This document shows, one piece after another, positions 47,344-56,428 of a stretch of DNA of 64,000 nt. Position 1 is the stretch's first letter. Every line of letters begins with the position of its first letter. Source of the DNA: CAWBBA01 sp963729795 (lineage in GTDB: Bacteria; Desulfobacterota; Desulfomonilia; Desulfomonilales; Desulfomonilaceae); NCBI GenBank assembly GCA_963729795.1, contig CAVSPC010000057.1:62001-126000 (forward strand). Reading direction: 5' to 3'. The notes under the pieces are model-generated. The model worked only from the letters and a program-made list of their open reading frames with translations. It was not told the origin of the DNA and made no database searches. Both the position numbers and the translations under genes were made by a program.

Positions 47344-48351
47344 GTGAAACAACTACGAAAAGAAAGAGTAGATCGCGGTATAAGAGCCCGATCCGATGAC
47401 ATTTTTGTCCTTACTTCCTATCGGGAGATGATGTATGTGGCGGTTCCGCCGGCCCTGCCCATCGTGGTGCTCTTGGTCCTACCGCTTATTCTCCCGTCAT
47501 ACTGGCAGAAAGTCCTCCTTCAGACGGCTGTTTTCGGCCTCTTGGCTATGAGTTGGGATTTTCTTGTGACCGCGGGAATGGTTTCCCTCGGGCAAGCTCT
47601 GTTTTTCGGATTGGGAGCTTATATTGCCGGTTGCCTCGATCATTTCGCCGGCTTTCCTATATGGCTCACCATACCTCTGGCAACTGTTCTGGGAGGAGCC
47701 TTGTCGATGATTTGCCTGCTGCCCGTGTTGAGGCTGCGAGGCATATACTTCTCAATGGTCACCCTGGTGTTGCCCATGATGCTTGAGCGCATCGTCGAGG
47801 CCACGGGTATGCTGGGCGGGACAGAAGGACTGACAGGTTTAAAAACGTTTCCAAACGACTGGGTGGCGATCTACGTTGTAGTGATTGCTCTGCTCATAGC
47901 ACTGTTTGCATTCCGCAGACTGGCGGCATCAGATTACGGACTAGTGCTGAAGGCAATCAAGGACAATGACAATTCCGTCATGAGCGCAGGGATCAATATA
48001 TATTGGATGAAAGCGCAGGCGCTTTTCATTGCTGCATGTGTAGGTGCTTTTTGCGGCGCATACATGACTCACGAGTACATGTTTGTAGGCATGCCTGATT
48101 TTGCACTGGATTATTCCATACTGCCGTTGGCGGCCGCGGTTGTGGGGGGAATGGGAACCTTTGCCGGTTCTCTCATGGGAGCTTTCATCCTGGTGCCGCT
48201 TTCCGAGGCACTTCGCGGCATCGGCGGCCTTCGCACGGTCTTATATGCGATTTTTCTAGTAGTTTTCATAGTTTCACTTCCCGAAGGGATTTTCCACTAT
48301 ATCCAGCGCAAATATCAGCAGTTTGAGCGGTGGGTGGAAACGGAAGGCTGA
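47344..48351 (+). CDS. livM: ABC permease, LivM type
   Basis: Second inner-membrane subunit, 335 residues, about nine helices. The motif GMVSLGQALFFGLGAYIAG and the cytoplasmic-loop motif AIKDNDNSVMSAGINIYWMKAQAL are typical. The start is taken at GTG 47344; a later in-frame ATG (47428) would shorten the charged N-terminus. It follows livH by 112 bases. Confidence 0.93.
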   Translation: MKQLRKERVDRGIRARSDDIFVLTSYREMMYVAVPPALPIVVLLVLPLILPSYWQKVLLQTAVFGLLAMSWDFLVTAGMVSLGQALFFGLGAYIAGCLDHFAGFPIWLTIPLATVLGGALSMICLLPVLRLRGIYFSMVTLVLPMMLERIVEATGMLGGTEGLTGLKTFPNDWVAIYVVVIALLIALFAFRRLAASDYGLVLKAIKDNDNSVMSAGINIYWMKAQALFIAACVGAFCGAYMTHEYMFVGMPDFALDYSILPLAAAVVGGMGTFAGSLMGAFILVPLSEALRGIGGLRTVLYAIFLVVFIVSLPEGIFHYIQRKYQQFERWVETEG

Positions 48352-48386
48352 AGCCCCCAGCAACATTCAATAGAGGCCCCAAATTT

Positions 48387-49157
48387 ATGAACGAAGCAAC
48401 TACAATGGACAACCGAGATGTGATCCTGAGCGTTCGCGACGTGAGCAAGAGCTTCGGCGGTGTGCGAGCGGTGGTTGGCGTTAGTTTCGACCTGCACAGA
48501 GGCGAGTTGTTGGGCATAATAGGCCCGAACGGGTCGGGAAAGACCACTTTGGTTAACCTCATAACCGGGTTTCTTGCTCCTAACTCCGGGACCATCAACT
48601 ACGAAGGTCGGAACATTACAGGTTTGATGCCCTATAAGATAGCAAGGCTCGGCATCGCACGCACGTTTCAGATGATTCGGCCTTTCGCGGAACTTCCGGC
48701 ATTCAAGAACCTGGTGATTCCTCTTTATTCCCCCCGCGTCCAAAGCCTTTCGGGCGGAAAATACGGCGACCGTGACTCAGTGGCAAAAGACCTTCTGGAG
48801 GAAGTGGGTTTCGAGCGCGAGTCGGCAGTTACCTTCAAGGCTTCCGGAAGCTTGCCTCACGGGTATCTGAAGCGCTTGGAGCTGGCAAAATGTCTGGCGC
48901 TTCGAGCGGACTTGATTATACTTGATGAACTGTTTTCCGGGCTCAGCATAGCCGAACTGGCGAGCATCGTGCCGATCATTGAAAAGCTCATGACAGAAGG
49001 CAAGAGTGTGATCATGATAGAGCACCGTTTACGCGAATTGTTCCGCATCGCGGACCGTGTGGTGGTGCTAAACTATGGAAGGGCTATAGCTGACGGCCGG
49101 CCTGCCGACGTAATGGAAAAGTCAGAGGTGAAGCAAGCTTATCTCGGCACCGAGTAG
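48387..49157 (+). CDS. livG: ABC ATPase, LivG type
   Basis: ATP-binding subunit of about 256 residues. Walker A is GPNGSGKTT, the signature region HGYLKRLELAKCLA (the LivG form of LSGGQ), and Walker B LIILDELFSGL. The frame is open back to a GTG at 48330 inside livM, but ATG 48387 with GAGG upstream fits the family N-terminus better. It works as a heterodimer with LivF. Confidence 0.93.
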   Translation: MNEATTMDNRDVILSVRDVSKSFGGVRAVVGVSFDLHRGELLGIIGPNGSGKTTLVNLITGFLAPNSGTINYEGRNITGLMPYKIARLGIARTFQMIRPFAELPAFKNLVIPLYSPRVQSLSGGKYGDRDSVAKDLLEEVGFERESAVTFKASGSLPHGYLKRLELAKCLALRADLIILDELFSGLSIAELASIVPIIEKLMTEGKSVIMIEHRLRELFRIADRVVVLNYGRAIADGRPADVMEKSEVKQAYLGTE

Positions 49158-49224
49158 TGGAACCATTTTCTTGGCTGCCGGTGCGTTAACCGCCGGAACT
49201 TGAACTCTGCAATCAGGGGACCTT

Positions 49225-49971
49225 ATGCTTGAAATATCCAACCTCATGGTCTTTTACGAGAACGCCCTGGCGCTGAACGACTTCAGCATGAAAGTCGATC
49301 CGGGGTCCATTGTCGCCGTTATCGGCTCCAACAGCGCGGGCAAGACCACGCTGATGAATACTATTTCCGGACTGATCATCGATACCAAGATCAAGGAACA
49401 GCGAAAAGGCGGTGAAAGGATCACTCTTTACGGAACCGTAAAGTTCGAAGGTGAAGACATCACCAACATGTATCCCAGCGATCGGGTTGAGAGGGGCATG
49501 GTGCTCTGCCGAGAGCGGCACCCCATATTCCCCGAGTCGGACCTCGTTGAGAACTTGAAGATTGCGGGATACTTGCGTAAAAGATCAGACGTGAAGAAGA
49601 CGATAGATTACGTGTTTCACCTCTTTCCCACTCTCGTACGACTCAAAACTCGGAAGGGCGGGTTTCTTAGCGGTGGCGAGCAACAAATGCTCACCATCGG
49701 CATGGCCCTCATGGCGAAACCGAAACTTCTGTTACTAGACGAACCTCTGCTGGGCTTGAGCCCTGTGATGCAGACTGCTCTCGTGGACGCTATAAAAACA
49801 ATCCGCGCTGAAACCGGCCTTACCATTGTGATATCCGAACAGTTCGCACGACCCATCCTTCCCATGATCGACCACGGCCACATCCTTGAGAACGGCATGC
49901 TTACCATGGAAGGCAGCGGCCCGGAGCTAATGGACAACCCTGAGGTGAAGGCAGCGTATTTCGGTGTGTAA
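49225..49971 (+). CDS. livF: ABC ATPase, LivF type
   Basis: Second ATPase, 248 residues. Walker A is GSNSAGKTT, signature LSGGEQQML and Walker B LLLLDEPLLGLSP. Between Walker A and the Q-loop it has a short extra charged stretch (TKIKEQRKGGERITLYG) compared with standard LivF. It is followed 15 bases later by CoA ligase 2. Confidence 0.93.
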   Translation: MLEISNLMVFYENALALNDFSMKVDPGSIVAVIGSNSAGKTTLMNTISGLIIDTKIKEQRKGGERITLYGTVKFEGEDITNMYPSDRVERGMVLCRERHPIFPESDLVENLKIAGYLRKRSDVKKTIDYVFHLFPTLVRLKTRKGGFLSGGEQQMLTIGMALMAKPKLLLLDEPLLGLSPVMQTALVDAIKTIRAETGLTIVISEQFARPILPMIDHGHILENGMLTMEGSGPELMDNPEVKAAYFGV

Positions 49972-49986
49972 ACGGAGGATTTTCCC

Positions 49987-51627
49987 ATGACGTCGGAACC
50001 GGAGTACCCCACCATATTCAAAGCCTTTGAGGCAATGGCGCAGAAGTACCCAAATAAGGCCGCGGTGGTGTTTCTCGGCACGAAGTACTCTTACCGAAAA
50101 CTGCTCAATATGGCCGAACGGTTCGCAGCATCCCTCGCTTCTGTCGGCCTGAAAGAGCGTGATCGCATCGTGATGTATGTTCCTAACTCGATCCAATTTG
50201 TTGTCGCATGGCTGGGGATTCAGAGACTGGGTGGAGTTGCCGTCCCCATTACTCCGATCTACACCGATGCGGATCTCAAATACATCGCTACGGATACTGG
50301 TGCAAAAGCCGTTGTCTGCTCCGATAGGAATTACGGCTATGTCAAGCGCTCCATGCCCGACACCTCAATCGAACAGGTTATCATCACGAATTTGGCTGAC
50401 TTGCTGCCAATGTGGAAACGGGTGTTCGGACTCATCGCGGACAAAGTCCCTAGGGGCAAGGTAGAGAAGACCGATTTCATCAACCTTATGAAGGACATGC
50501 TCTCCGAATCCCATCCTCCGGCCCCGGAACCGAGCGCGGGCAAAGACGACGTCGCAGAGATCCTGTATACCGGTGGAACGACCAAACACCCGAAAGGCGT
50601 TCCGATTTCACACGGCTTATTCCTTGTTTCTTCCGAGGAACAGCTTTCGGTCCGGGATCCGTTATTCCCCAAAGATAGGGACGTCATCCTGGGTGGTGCT
50701 CCGCTGTTTCACGTTCTGGGACAGACTTGCAGTCTGTCCACGATTATCGTCGGTGGCGGCACTATACTCGTGAGCCCCCGAGTCAATCTCGACGCGGTCT
50801 TCGACTCTATACAGCGATACAGAGCTACTAGCATAATCGGTGTCCCTGCATTTTATCGAATGGTTTTAGAGCACGTGCGAGTCGATCAATACGACCTTTC
50901 CGCGCTTAAGTATTGCTTCTCAGGCGGGGACGTCCTTCCCTTGGAAGTCTCGAATCGCTGGAAAAAACGCTTCGGAATCGACATCGTTCAGGGCTACGGC
51001 GCGACTGAAACATGCGGTGGAATTGTCATGGGTCCGACTGGCAGGCAGATCCCTCCTCTGACCATGGGTTTGAAACTGCCCAGCAAGCAAATCATGGTCG
51101 TCGATTCTGACGGTACGAATCCGGTTGAGATGGGGCAACCCGGAGAACTACTGGTCTCATCGGACAGGATGGTGAGAGCATATCTCAACAAACCGGAGGA
51201 AACCAAAGCTTCATTCGTCGAGATAAAAGGACGACTTTGGTACCGGACATCGGACATCGTCAAGCAAGATGAGAATGGATTTCTGTATTTCGTGGACCGG
51301 ACCGCCGATACTATCAAGCATAAAGGCTATCGGGTCTCAGCGTCCGAAATAGAAGCGGTCCTACAGGAACATCCGGCAGTGATCGAATCATGCGTGGTGG
51401 GAGTGCCCGATCCGAAGGTGGGGCAGCGCATCAAAGCCTTCGTCGTCCTCAAGAAGGATGTGAAGGGGATCACAGGTTATGAGCTGATACGCTGGTGCAA
51501 GGGCAAGCTGGTTCAATACAAGTTACCACAATACATAGAGTTTAGAGATATGCTGCCAAAATCGAAAGTGGGAAAACTGCTTCGGCGAGAAATCCGTGCT
51601 GAAGAGCGAAAGCGTACCGAGACCTAG
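49987..51627 (+). CDS. Acyl-CoA synthetase 2 (AMP-dependent)
   Basis: A 546-residue CoA ligase. The ATP loop is TGGTTKHPKG, then QGYGATETCGG, FVDRTADTIKHKGYRVSASEIE and the catalytic Lys in KVGKLLRREIR. The start overlaps no other gene, and GGAGG lies six bases upstream of the ATG. It is a different subfamily from ligase 1, since the sequence between the motifs differs throughout. Translationally close to livF, so transport and activation are tied. Substrate unknown. Confidence 0.93.
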   Translation: MTSEPEYPTIFKAFEAMAQKYPNKAAVVFLGTKYSYRKLLNMAERFAASLASVGLKERDRIVMYVPNSIQFVVAWLGIQRLGGVAVPITPIYTDADLKYIATDTGAKAVVCSDRNYGYVKRSMPDTSIEQVIITNLADLLPMWKRVFGLIADKVPRGKVEKTDFINLMKDMLSESHPPAPEPSAGKDDVAEILYTGGTTKHPKGVPISHGLFLVSSEEQLSVRDPLFPKDRDVILGGAPLFHVLGQTCSLSTIIVGGGTILVSPRVNLDAVFDSIQRYRATSIIGVPAFYRMVLEHVRVDQYDLSALKYCFSGGDVLPLEVSNRWKKRFGIDIVQGYGATETCGGIVMGPTGRQIPPLTMGLKLPSKQIMVVDSDGTNPVEMGQPGELLVSSDRMVRAYLNKPEETKASFVEIKGRLWYRTSDIVKQDENGFLYFVDRTADTIKHKGYRVSASEIEAVLQEHPAVIESCVVGVPDPKVGQRIKAFVVLKKDVKGITGYELIRWCKGKLVQYKLPQYIEFRDMLPKSKVGKLLRREIRAEERKRTET

Positions 51628-51740
51628 TCCTCTGTTCCTCAAGAGCCTGGAGACCCATCTCCGCTATCATTCTGTCATTTCGAGGACGGAACATTAGGAC
51701 TTTGCCAAAACTGTAAACATATCAACTTGAGGAGATGGCG

Positions 51741-52919
51741 ATGAAAAAAGAAATCGCTGCTGCATCGGTTCTCTTTTTGGCTTTGTTTTTCACTTTTGCA
51801 ATATTACACAGAGCTGCGGCGGAGGAACTGATTACTGTAGGACTCAGCCTGTCCCCCACCGGCCCCCCGAGCATTGCGAAAACTACAGAGGCGCTCGAAA
51901 GCGGAGTCCGCGATTGTATCGAGATGGCAAATGAGGAAGGAGGAATCAACGGCAAGAAGCTCCGATGCGTTATGGAAGACGATCAATACAAGCCGGCGGT
52001 GGGCGTGCGGGTTTTTGAAAGCATGATGGGCAGATACAACCCGCTGTGTTTTTTTGGCTCGGGCACGCCGGTAGCATTGGCTACCGTACCTCTGATTAAA
52101 AATCGTTACAAAGTCCTCTATACATCTCCCTCTTTTTCAGCGAAGCTGGCGTTCAGCGGGGTTCCCTCAGTCTTTGTGCTGGGCCCGACATACGGGGACC
52201 AGTTTGCTGTTGCTCTCAAGCACATCGCAAAAACCCATAAGGATGCAAAAGTAGCTTTCTTTTACTCCCAAGGCCCGTTTGGCGAGGATCCCCTGCCCTA
52301 CGGCCGCGTCATGGCTCATAGATTGGGACTGAAATTGGTCGCCGAGGTGGCCGGTGACATCAAGGGTGGTGACTATTCGAAACAAATTGAGGAACTCAAG
52401 CGCAAAAACCCGGATTTCGTCCTTTTGCAAGGTTGGGTCGGTCCTCAGAATGCGACTTTGATCAAGCAATGCCACGACGGTGGGCTGAGCAGCAAATTTA
52501 TTGTCATGATCTGGGGTGCCGATAAGAACGTAGTTGAGGCACTGGGGCCGGACGGGCCGACATTTCTGGCGGTGAGTCCCTATTCTTACTGGTGGATGAA
52601 AGACGTGCCGATGATAAAGAAGATTCGAGACTATACGGCGAAGCATTATCCTAACATCAAATACCGAACCTTGAACTATCTCGTGACATTCACCGCGGGG
52701 AAGATCTTTGTGGAATGCCTCAGAAAAGCGGACACTGCGGGTCAGTTGAACGGGGCGGGCTTGGTCACTGCGCTCCAGTCCCTAAAGAATTTCGACACAG
52801 GAGGGCTCACGCCACCGTTGACAATCAAGGACAACAGGTTTCCCATCGCTCGAATTTTACAATCGAATCCCGCTAAGGGGATATTGGAACCAGCGTCGGA
52901 CTGGATCAAGTTTTATTGA
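51741..52919 (+). CDS. ABC solute-binding protein 3 (divergent LivK type)
   Basis: A LivK-type protein of about 392 residues with a signal peptide (MKKEIAAASVLFLALFFTF..AAAEE). AGGAG lies six bases before ATG 51741; the ATG at 51735 is too close to it. It is only distantly related to binding proteins 1 and 2 (mature start LITVGLSLSPTGPPSIAK), so it probably recognises another ligand through the same permease. It is the last structural gene before the MarR regulator. Confidence 0.92.
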   Translation: MKKEIAAASVLFLALFFTFAILHRAAAEELITVGLSLSPTGPPSIAKTTEALESGVRDCIEMANEEGGINGKKLRCVMEDDQYKPAVGVRVFESMMGRYNPLCFFGSGTPVALATVPLIKNRYKVLYTSPSFSAKLAFSGVPSVFVLGPTYGDQFAVALKHIAKTHKDAKVAFFYSQGPFGEDPLPYGRVMAHRLGLKLVAEVAGDIKGGDYSKQIEELKRKNPDFVLLQGWVGPQNATLIKQCHDGGLSSKFIVMIWGADKNVVEALGPDGPTFLAVSPYSYWWMKDVPMIKKIRDYTAKHYPNIKYRTLNYLVTFTAGKIFVECLRKADTAGQLNGAGLVTALQSLKNFDTGGLTPPLTIKDNRFPIARILQSNPAKGILEPASDWIKFY

Positions 52920-52980
52920 GCGATTCCGGATTCTGTTGTTGTGCCTCAAAAGGTAATTCGTCGGCGATAAGGTCTAAGCG

Positions 52981-53009
52981 TTGACAATTTAACTGTTTAT
53001 TGTTAACAT
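52981..53009 (+). promoter_or_regulatory. Promoter with overlapping palindrome before the marR-type gene
   Basis: TTGACA (52981-52986) and TAACAT (53004-53009), 17-base spacer. The half-sites TTGACAAT (52981-52988) and ATTGTTAA (52999-53006) form an inverted repeat with one mismatch. A MarR-type regulator could bind there and repress its own promoter. Confidence 0.65.
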
Positions 53010-53049
53010 ATTTAGTAAAATAGCTGCCTTCGGAGATCGTTGCAATACC

Positions 53050-53511
53050 ATGTCTGATCACCACTACAAGAGCGACATGAGTATAGACGAGAGAGTGCTG
53101 ATGGCGATGGTCCGAATCGCCGAGCGCTTCAAGAGAAACGCTTCGGCGGTGGTTAAGAAATGGGGCCTAACGTTCTCTCAATATAATCTCCTCAGAGTTT
53201 TGGATGCTTCCGAGAACGGCCAAAATACTATGAGGAATGTGAACAGAATCATGTTGGTTTCGAGCGCCAACATGACAGGTATCGCCAAAAGATTAGAACA
53301 AAGCGGATTCATTGTTAGGACAAGCGATCCTAAGGATGATCGTCTGAAGAGGTTGCAAATCACGCCGGAAGGAATTCAGGTGTTGAGGGACATCTCCGAC
53401 CGGAAAGAGCGGAGCTTCAAAAGATATCTGACCGCATATTCCGATGAACAAAAATCCGAACTCCTGAACGTGTTGAGAGATATCCTGCGCCAAACAAAGG
53501 ATGAACGGTAA
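53050..53511 (+). CDS. MarR-family transcriptional regulator
   Basis: A 153-residue winged-helix regulator. The recognition helix region is LVSSANMTGIAKRLEQSGFI and the wing RTSDPKDDRLKRLQITPEG, both typical of MarR. MarR proteins often sense aromatic acids or their CoA esters, which fits the CoA-ligase cluster upstream and the facing oxidative cluster. Its own promoter has a palindrome. Confidence 0.92.
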   Translation: MSDHHYKSDMSIDERVLMAMVRIAERFKRNASAVVKKWGLTFSQYNLLRVLDASENGQNTMRNVNRIMLVSSANMTGIAKRLEQSGFIVRTSDPKDDRLKRLQITPEGIQVLRDISDRKERSFKRYLTAYSDEQKSELLNVLRDILRQTKDER

Positions 53512-54078
53512 GTCTGATCGTAGTGTTTGCCGGGATCCACCGAATTAGTAGCTCCAGCAGCTAACGATCACAATCACTAGGACGACGCCTCAATTGATTG
53601 ACGAGTGATGCTGTGGCCATCAGATCAAATTTGGATTTCCGCCTGATTTGAGAGGGAAAAGTGCAGAGCAGAAACGTGCACTCTTGAAATCCGCAGGCTG
53701 GAAGAAACAGTCTCAAAATTATTTTGATGACCGGAATCGTGCTACGACGTCAGCCCGGTGCTGAAGCACTGGGCTACTTTCTATCGCCCCGATGGGGCTT
53801 AGATTCAAGCGTCTCGGAGGGACCGCAGATAGTAGCCCGGTAATTCATTGCCGGGAAAAAAGAGCTTCGTGCTACGAATTTCGTGTATCGAACGGTTTTG
53901 AGACACTTTCGGAAAGCCTGTGCCACTAACTTGGATCATTTGGAATTGCTCCTCATAGGTGGGGCGGACTTTCCAGTCCGCCGAATCCGCACGAGTGAGC
54001 TTCAATCCCCGTGGGATGCGGTTCGCTTCGCTCACCACATCCCACGCGGCTTAGAAACATGCCTTTCCCGCCAGCATG
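53512..54078. other. Repeat-rich spacer between two convergent clusters
   Basis: A 567-bp non-coding region between the plus-strand uptake cluster and the minus-strand oxidative cluster. It contains REP-like hairpins at 53752-53775 and 53836-53855 and a small GCCCCGATGGGGC palindrome between them. No gene is supported. Confidence 0.6.
53752..53855. repeat. REP-like AGCCCGG hairpins
   Basis: Hairpin 1 (53752-53775): AGCCCGGTGCT against AGCACTGGGCT. Hairpin 2 (53836-53855): CCCGGTAAT against ATTGCCGGG. The second, with its flanks (CGGAGGGAC and GATAGTAGCCCGG), recurs near 59200-59370. Confidence 0.7.
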
Positions 54079-56406
54079 TTACCCTCTTTTGAATTGCACC
54101 TGCGCGGCCGCGACCTCTTGCAAACGACGTGATGGCTCTTCACTTTCAAGATGCTTCAGAATCTTCTCCGGAGTTATGGGCAGATCTTTACACCGATACC
54201 CCGTCGCGTGATACACGGCGTCCGAAATCGCCGGCGCTGTGGGAGACGCAAGACCTTCTCCACACTCTTTGGCCCCCAGCGGTCCCTCCGGTTCGTACGT
54301 GTCAATGTGGGCGACTTGGCTGGGCGGCATGTCCGTGGCCATTGGCATTTTGTAATCCGCGAAGTTGGTGTTGAGAGTTTGGCCCCCGTCCATCACGAAT
54401 TGCTCGGACAAGGCATACCCCAGGCCCATCTGAATTGAACCGGCGAGCTGGCCTTCAACCGCCCTGGGGTTTATCACCGTGCCGCAATCGTGGGCCGTCC
54501 ACATCTGCTTGACCTCCACGAGACCTGTTTCTTTATCGACCTCCACCTCAGCCACTTGAGCGCCGAAACCGAAAGCAGGCGTCACCATTCCCTTGTCCCT
54601 CGGAGTGTAAGAGCCGCGGGCCACAAGCGGTTCTCCCCTGTTTGCCTTTTGCACCATAGCGACGGCTTCTCCAAAGCTCATTCCATAGGAGGACTTGGCT
54701 TTGGACTGAACTCTTCCATCCTTGCATTCGAGCTCGTGTATGACGTTAAGATTGAACCGGGCCGACACCGCTCCAAAAATCTGCTCCCTAATCTTCTTCG
54801 CGGCATCCATGACGGCATTTCCCGCCATGAGTGTCAGCCGGCTCCCCCATGCGCCCAAGTCGGCCTGAGGGGTCATGGACGTGTCCGCGGAAGTGATGCG
54901 GATATCCTCCATTTTTAGCCCAAGCTGCTCCGCCAGAATCTGTTTGAGAACTGTATCCGAGCCCTGCCCGATGTCGGCCGCCATGGTCAGGAGGTGCACG
55001 GTGCCGTCGGCAAAAGCCCTGACTTCTGCCGCAGAAAACGGATACTGGGTATTAAACCAGTTAAACACACCTCCAGAAATAAAGCTGTAGCAACCGATAC
55101 CAATTCCTTGACCCGGTTTGAGGTTATTCCGTTTCTCCTCCCACCCGCTCATCTCAGCGACCGCTTTTATGCTATCGATGAAGCCGCAGCTACTGATAGT
55201 AGCCACGTCAGGAATTTCATCTCCAGTAACCTGGGCGTTTTTGAGTCTGATATCAATCGGATCGAGCCCTAATTCTTCCGCGGCCAGATTCATCTGGATT
55301 TCACTGGCGTAAAGCGATTGCGGCGCGCCGAAACCGCGCATCGCACTCGCGGGCGGCTTGTTGGTATAAACGTGTTGCCCGTGGAACCGATAGCTGGGAT
55401 AGCGGTACAACATAGCGCCGAAATTGCCGCACAAGAACGTTGCCGTGGGACCCATCGCATTGTATGCACCGCCATCCAGCAAGATTTTCAGATCCTTGGC
55501 AACGAGCGTCCCGTCCTTTTTGAACCCCACTTTGGAGTGAATCTTCATGGGATGCCTGCGCCTACCTGCAAGAAACTCCTCTTCTCTGCTGAGAGTGAAT
55601 TTCACCGGCCGGCCTGTCATCTTCGCCATGAGCGCAGCGCAGAATTCCCATGTGCGCAATTCCATCTTTCCGCCGAAGCCACCACCCACGAACGGTTTGA
55701 TTACTCTAATGTCGTTTTCTCGCATACCCAGCGTTGAAGCCAGCAGACATTGCACGATGTACGGAACTTGAGTGGAAGTCCAGAGGGTAATTCTGCCATC
55801 CAGATCGACTTGGGCTATCGCCGCGCACGGCTCGAGATATGCGTGGCTCACTCCGTGAACGTTGAAAGTGTCTTCCCTCACGTAGTCCGATTCCGCAAAC
55901 CCCTTTTCCACGTCGCCATATTTGATCTTTCGATTGACGCTGACGTTGGAGGGACAGTAATCATGGAGAACCGGGGCGCCCGGGTGTGTGGCTGAATCAA
56001 CATCGAAGACTCCAGGCAGTTCTTCATATTCCACCTTAATGAGATCCAAGGCTTCTTCTGCGATATCTTTGTCTATGGCTGCCACTGCGGCAACCTCGTC
56101 GCCGATGAACCGCACCTTGTCAACCGCCAAAGGATACTCGTCCTGCGTCTCAGCAAACAGACGCCAGTTGCCATACTTGATCTTGGGCGTGTCCTCCGCT
56201 GTGATCACGCATTTCACCCCAGGCAGGGAAGCTGCTTTGCCGGTGTCGATATGTTTGATAAGAGCATGCGGAAGCGGGCTTCTTAACATCCGGCCGTGAA
56301 GCATACCCGGCAACTTCATGTCATCCGTGTATACGGCGGCTCCCCTTGCCTTGACCGGAGCATCCGTACGCGGCACATCCTTTCCTATTATGTTGTATTG
56401 TTTCAT
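54079..56406 (-). CDS. Molybdenum hydroxylase, molybdopterin-binding subunit
   Basis: Large subunit (775 residues) of a xanthine-dehydrogenase-family enzyme. The N-terminus is VPRTDAPVKARGAAVYTDD, with GGGFGGKMELR (cofactor contact), SAMRGFGAPQS and ECGEGLASPTAPAI near the C-terminus; that GEG Glu is the expected catalytic base. Start ATG 56406 is preceded by GGAAAGGAA. The frame extends to 56451, but that would overlap the FAD gene. It forms a three-subunit enzyme with the next two genes. It resembles 4-hydroxybenzoyl-CoA reductase-type subunits, but the substrate is unproven. Confidence 0.93.
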   Translation of the reverse strand: MKQYNIIGKDVPRTDAPVKARGAAVYTDDMKLPGMLHGRMLRSPLPHALIKHIDTGKAASLPGVKCVITAEDTPKIKYGNWRLFAETQDEYPLAVDKVRFIGDEVAAVAAIDKDIAEEALDLIKVEYEELPGVFDVDSATHPGAPVLHDYCPSNVSVNRKIKYGDVEKGFAESDYVREDTFNVHGVSHAYLEPCAAIAQVDLDGRITLWTSTQVPYIVQCLLASTLGMRENDIRVIKPFVGGGFGGKMELRTWEFCAALMAKMTGRPVKFTLSREEEFLAGRRRHPMKIHSKVGFKKDGTLVAKDLKILLDGGAYNAMGPTATFLCGNFGAMLYRYPSYRFHGQHVYTNKPPASAMRGFGAPQSLYASEIQMNLAAEELGLDPIDIRLKNAQVTGDEIPDVATISSCGFIDSIKAVAEMSGWEEKRNNLKPGQGIGIGCYSFISGGVFNWFNTQYPFSAAEVRAFADGTVHLLTMAADIGQGSDTVLKQILAEQLGLKMEDIRITSADTSMTPQADLGAWGSRLTLMAGNAVMDAAKKIREQIFGAVSARFNLNVIHELECKDGRVQSKAKSSYGMSFGEAVAMVQKANRGEPLVARGSYTPRDKGMVTPAFGFGAQVAEVEVDKETGLVEVKQMWTAHDCGTVINPRAVEGQLAGSIQMGLGYALSEQFVMDGGQTLNTNFADYKMPMATDMPPSQVAHIDTYEPEGPLGAKECGEGLASPTAPAISDAVYHATGYRCKDLPITPEKILKHLESEEPSRRLQEVAAAQVQFKRG

Positions 56407-56428
56407 GGTTCTTTCCTTTCCGTATGCG

